DNA of 64,000 nt from Taeniopygia guttata (Eukaryota; Chordata; Aves; Passeriformes; Estrildidae), in assembly GCF_048771995.1 (NCBI RefSeq), contig NC_133027.1, forward strand, positions 102,856,501 to 102,920,500, written 5' to 3'. Made by a program: the position numbers and the translations under genes. Positions 59,345 through 64,000 of this stretch are shown here, one piece after another; positions within the stretch are counted from its first letter, which is position 1; each line of letters begins with the position of its first letter. Below the pieces are notes generated by a model that saw only the letters and a list, made by a program, of their open reading frames with translations, had not been told where the DNA came from and made no database searches.

Positions 59345-62300
59345 GTTCTGCAGTTTTCCTACTCCTTCCTACTCCAGAAAAAGATAACTGGGACATTATG
59401 GTGCCAAGTGTCATTCCACTTCCAAGCTCAAGCATATGTACCAAACACCTTCTTTTTAGCAATAACTTGCCGACTTACTTGTCAGTGTCTCCACTGTGCT
59501 GCTGCCGCATGCAGGGAGGTTTTCAGCGAACTGGAAACACACCTAACAAGGCTGGGTAATAATTCTTGTGATAATTAAACACAGTTCTTTCCTTTTTTCT
59601 TTTTTGAACAGCAATGTGAAGAGAAAATCACTTCAAACTATCATGACACAGAAACCTAAGACCTCTGCCAGTATGGATATTTTGGAAGAATTACTTGAGC
59701 CTAGATTTTATCTAGTACTTTATCTAGCCAAATTCCTCCTAGCACTCAGCTGGAAGCATGCAGAATCAGCCCCATCCATTTGGGTCAGAACCTTCCTACA
59801 TGCCCACAAAAGTACAAGTGAAAATAATCACCCAGATTTTGCAAATTCACATAATCCCTTTCTCAAGGAAAAATGTACTTGTCTGCAACTGACTGGAGGA
59901 GAGCCCAAGGCAGCACAGGATAAAACAATGGCGTGAGTATCCAGTCAGTGCTGTCTAATAAAAAAATCTTGAGGGCATAGCAATATGTGCAGCCTTTATC
60001 TGTGGGAGTGTTGTTCACTCCTGAACTAGGGTATGAGCACCTAGCTCAGGTGAGCAGCAGTGACCCAGTTACCTGCAGACTCCCTGTGCTGTACTTGCTG
60101 CACCCTCAGCTACAGGGATCACACAGTAACATCAAACCAAGCAGTGAAGCTTGAATCCAGGTCTGCAGCAGGCCAGCAGCATCCACTTACACTCAGCAGA
60201 CACACTCTGAAGCACAGAAGACTGGCAGCAAGTGAGTATCTCCCTCGGCTGAGGTCTTGCCTATTCTGCAGAATGCAGTTGCCTATAGCACAAAATGCAA
60301 CTGGAACACGTGGGCCAACCCACAGCAAACCTAATCCAAGAAATTTAGCCTAAAAAATTCACCCAGTGAGTCCAGGGAAGATGAGGACAGGCTTCGGCCC
60401 AGGCCAGCAATGTAAGCACAAATGCAGGAAGCCCAGCAGGTTGCACATCCTGTTCCACAGCATCACCAGGGCTATTCTTAGCTGCAGGAGCTGGTGCAGG
60501 AGGAAAATGCTGGGAAGCCGACCAATGCTGTAACTAGAAACAGAGCTTGGGTGATGGGGGTTGGGGATTGCCATTTGGTCTCAGCAATACTTTAAGGTTA
60601 GTGTTGATTGTCAAAAAAAAATTATAAACCAAACCACAAAAACATATAAATGCTAGCCAAAGTTTTAGTGGCAAGGCTTTCATGCCAGGTTTGGGATGCT
60701 AGCAGAGATCAGCCTGAGAAGGTGCCTGCTGAAAGTGCTTGTCTGCCTGGAGTCAGATGCTCCCATCCCACCCTGCTCCTGTGGCATTAGCTTCTCCAAT
60801 GGAAAAGCAGCAAGGAGTTGTTATGGGAGCTAGATCTGGTGGTCCTTGTGGTCAGGCAACTATCTGGGGTAGGAGGTCTAGGAATGACATGGGGGAAAGT
60901 ACCTGTAGCAAAAATAAGCTACAGATCTGAAGCTTCCCTTCTTACTAATTTAAAATCTCACACCAGCACTTCTCATAAAGGATGTTCATAGTAAGTTCTA
61001 GTCACATAATGTCATGTAGAGGTAGAAGCAGCTTTGGAAAAGGCAAAACTCATGCAGTGCTTACAGCACAACCAAACATACCCTCCCACACATTTAACTA
61101 ATAAGGTGGAATCACTTTTCCCTCTTGAAGCAGAAAAAGGAGCTGCTGAAGGGCTCCAAAATGAACTCATCACTTCAAGCTTATTAACAGCTCAAGGCAG
61201 GTACTGGTCACAATCCTGCCTTCCTCAGTATTAGTGCTGGCATCTGCAGTCAGTCCTTTTCTCCCAAAAAACTGTGCAAACTGTAGTGTTTCTGAATTGA
61301 AACAAATGAAGCTGAAAAGCACCAAAGCATCTTCTGTTCTAAAGCAGATTTCTGCCAAAGACTTTGAAAGAGCAGTACAGAGTCCTATTAGGAAGCCTAC
61401 CTTATTGACCCTTATGTCAGATATTTAACCACGGCCAATTAACAGGTCAAGATGATTTTTTTAAAATTCTTTTCAAAAGCTGTTTTCATTTGAGATAAAA
61501 AAAATGCCTTTTGCATAATTAACTCTTAACAATACTAGAACTGAGCAACTATTCTTTTAATTGCACCTGGAACCCAGACAGTTGGAGGCCAGAACTTTAA
61601 AACCCATTTACTAACCTCCACCTCCTTTATTTGTGCTATTTTCCTCTGTTTTTGATGTTCTGGGAGATAGCAAATGTGTATTTCTACTAGTTAAATTCCT
61701 TCCTGGGAGCTGATCTGAGAAAGAAATCCCAACTAAATGTATTTGATAGTCAAAAGCTCCATTTATTTTCTCAGCACTTTAATACTTAAAAACAAAACAA
61801 AAAAAAAAAAAAAGAAGAAAAAAGAACATTATTATTTATATTAAAAGAAGGCAAAAAGAAGTATCATCGATGAACAAGCTATGCCAATTATATTTTAACA
61901 TTGTTCAGAAACAGGATCCAGGATGTGAAAAAAAAAAAAAAAGGTAGCCAAATTAATCCCATGTGCTTTTTGGAGACACACAGATGAAAGATATTTTTCA
62001 GCTTTGTGGTTTTGCTTTTCAACTAGTTAGACAACACAGTGAGTGCAAAAAATATAAATGTGAGCCTGCTAAAACATGGTGCTGTACCTCACAGGCAGCT
62101 AACCACACAAAGCAAAGGTCACAAGGAATAATCAGACCTTCTGTTATCAGCAAAGCTACATTTGATTTGGAAAATTGTCAACTCTGGCTTTTGCTCAGGC
62201 AAATGGAGCATCCACCTCTTTCTGCCTAGCAGAGAAAGGAAAAGCCAAAGACACTGTGGACCTGAACCACTTAAAAGCATACCTAAAAAGGGTGTAACTG

Positions 62301-64000
62301 ATGCTATGCTATGGAGCTAAAATAGTCAGAGCATATTTATATGCTTTTAAAAATAGTTAGCAGTATTTCCCATTCCCTCCACGTGGAACTCGGAACATTT
62401 AGTTACAAAATTCACCCCCTCCATCCCTCCTGGTCTCTCCATAGCTGAAGAGATTAGAAAGTGCAGTCAAAGCAGGGGGCAGGGGAAGGAGAATGGCAAG
62501 AATCTTTATCCCTCCTCCCCAAAGTCCACCAGGCAGTGTTTAATAAATTCAGATGGCCTGATTTCAGAAACTAACAATATCAGTTTAGCTAAACTTGCTA
62601 ACAAGTCTTAGGACACTCAGTGGGCATTTTTCCCTTTTTTTGGAGAATGGGGAAAAGGAACAAATTCTCAAATTATACAAAAATGACAGTATTTCTACAG
62701 CAAATTTAGAAACACCATGGCAATCTTGATTGTAATACATCAATAAAATCTAGGTACTTTTTTCTTTAAAAGCCAGGCTACACTGGCAGAAGCTTTGGAC
62801 TCATTCCCACAAGTAATTCCTGGTTTGCAAGTAAGTACTCGTCATCCTGATGAAACTATTTAAGAATACAGAAATTTTCAGGACTGAGCCCTTGCCATGA
62901 CTTTTGGGGAGTCACAAGCTGGGGCTGGTTCTTTTACATAACTCTGTGTACGTCCATACCGCACACTGCGATGTGGCAACTACAGATATTACTAAAGCCC
63001 ACGCTGGGTGTTGAAAACAAATGAGCTACAATTATTAGGGGTTCCACAGAAACAATTTACTCTGCTAAAAAGGAAGACTGATGGTACTGTGGCTAGCCCA
63101 CTGAGTGTCTGAATTAATTCTGCACCTCACCTTAGGTGCAGATATAATCTAGGAAGTGATTCTAAAATAGCATGTTCCTGGATGAGACACGTAGTAAAAT
63201 ATTTCATCCAGTGATGTTTGGTACATCTCTGACACATTTAATCAGAAGCCTGAACAATCTAGACACTGAAATACAAACTTACTTTTCCTTAAAATAAGTA
63301 TTCCGTAATTGTTTTTATTTTAAAAATTCAGGAATGTGATACACAATACAATTAGCTCCCCACCACTGCAGTGTTCACTTACATGAGATTCACTAGTTGC
63401 ATGCGTTGTGGAAAAAGAAATAAAATAAAGAGAGACTGTGCAGTGCTTTTGAAAGCTCTCAGTATTCTTAAGTTGTGATCTTCAGAACAAATCAAGTCTG
63501 TATAACCCCAGACAGATCAAGTTAAAAAAAACCGAGCTGTTTCACAAGCTGGTGGGCTATGGTTGGGTCTCCAACAGCCAGAAGGGAGAAATTGAGTTCT
63601 GCTGCTGCAAAGCCCCATGCTGACCTCACTCTGTGCTTTCAGGGAGTTTATCATCAAGGGCTAAGGAGACTAAAGGGCCCCAGTAACACCAGCCGGTGCT
63701 GCACGTGCGACAGGGCACATGACAGAGAGGCCACTCAGCTCCCCCTCCTGCCCCCATCCTCATCACCATCATCACTGTCACCTCTCCATCCTGTCCTGAT
63801 ACTTAAAATAACGAGGGGGAGAGCTTTTTGTCTTTTTAATCAGCCATTGCCTGCAATGGACACAGAAATAGAAAAATATGACTTCTGGCAAAAAAAAAGA
63901 AGATATTTTAAATAGTTAAAAATGGAATTAGTGACTACAACTCCCTCTATTCAGATGCATTTACTGAGACTATTAACCAATAATGGTAACTGTTAGGACT
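59345..64000. other. AT-rich gene-free DNA
   Basis: A-rich tracts at 61795-61860 and 61929-61943. Frames of up to about 122 codons (59568-59936, 63559-63915) have no recognisable domain. No exon of SLC30A1, the expected neighbour, was seen. Confidence 0.5.

Noticed and set aside
58923-59462. 179-codon minus-strand frame
   Set aside because: It crosses a poly-A tract (read as repeated Phe) and a regulatory-looking CpG patch, with no recognisable domain.
60359-60574. Hydrophobic 71-codon minus-strand frame
   Set aside because: It looked briefly like a membrane or signal segment, but no family was recognised and the length is within chance expectation.
1-64000. CRISPR arrays, bacterial operons, riboswitches or phage genes
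   Set aside because: The sequence is vertebrate nuclear DNA. The tandem repeats present are simple microsatellites and minisatellites without spacer-repeat structure.

Overview
The window looks like nuclear DNA of a bird, probably a songbird. The evidence is several 5'-truncated CR1 LINE tails, the standard avian retroposon, and two LTR-retrovirus relics that resemble repeats I remember from songbird genomes. There are also a few GC-rich islands in otherwise AT-leaning non-coding DNA, and one coding exon of a vertebrate retina gene. There is no bacterial-style gene packing. Nearly all open frames are short, overlap on both strands and match nothing I know.

The only gene I can name is RD3 (retinal degeneration 3), on the minus strand near the left end. 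Its first coding exon lies at 5601-5915 and encodes residues 1 to 99. It ends after 296 coding nucleotides, the same exon boundary as in human RD3. The second coding exon is not recognisable in 1-5600 and should lie left of the window. The non-coding 5' exon or exons should lie somewhere to the right and could not be placed.

Regions: 1-5600 is RD3 intron with a CR1 tail. 5916 to about 16480 is upstream RD3 intron or flank with two retroviral LTR-type fossils (about 6570-7515 and 8990-9830) and a CR1 tail (13025-13395). 16490-17620 is an orphan CpG island followed directly by a CR1 tail. 17800-37500 is gene-poor DNA with a tetranucleotide microsatellite, an old CR1/L3-type fragment (24715-25000), a MIR-like relic (25323-25440), a young CR1 tail (35000-35265) and several homeodomain-type motif clusters. 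37590-38800 is a second orphan CpG island with a CACCGG-type minisatellite. 38900-52000 is quiet apart from a second MIR-like relic (47425-47515). 52080-53060 is a third CpG island. 53100-64000 is AT-rich and gene-free, with a near-perfect 24-bp palindrome (58854-58877) and a small CpG- and CRE-rich patch (59260-59340).

In human the RD3 neighbour on this side is SLC30A1, some tens of kilobases away. The window therefore reads most simply as RD3's first coding exon plus most of a regulatory-type gene desert. I found no new protein system. The most useful leads are the orphan CpG islands and the candidate photoreceptor-type or conserved non-coding elements.
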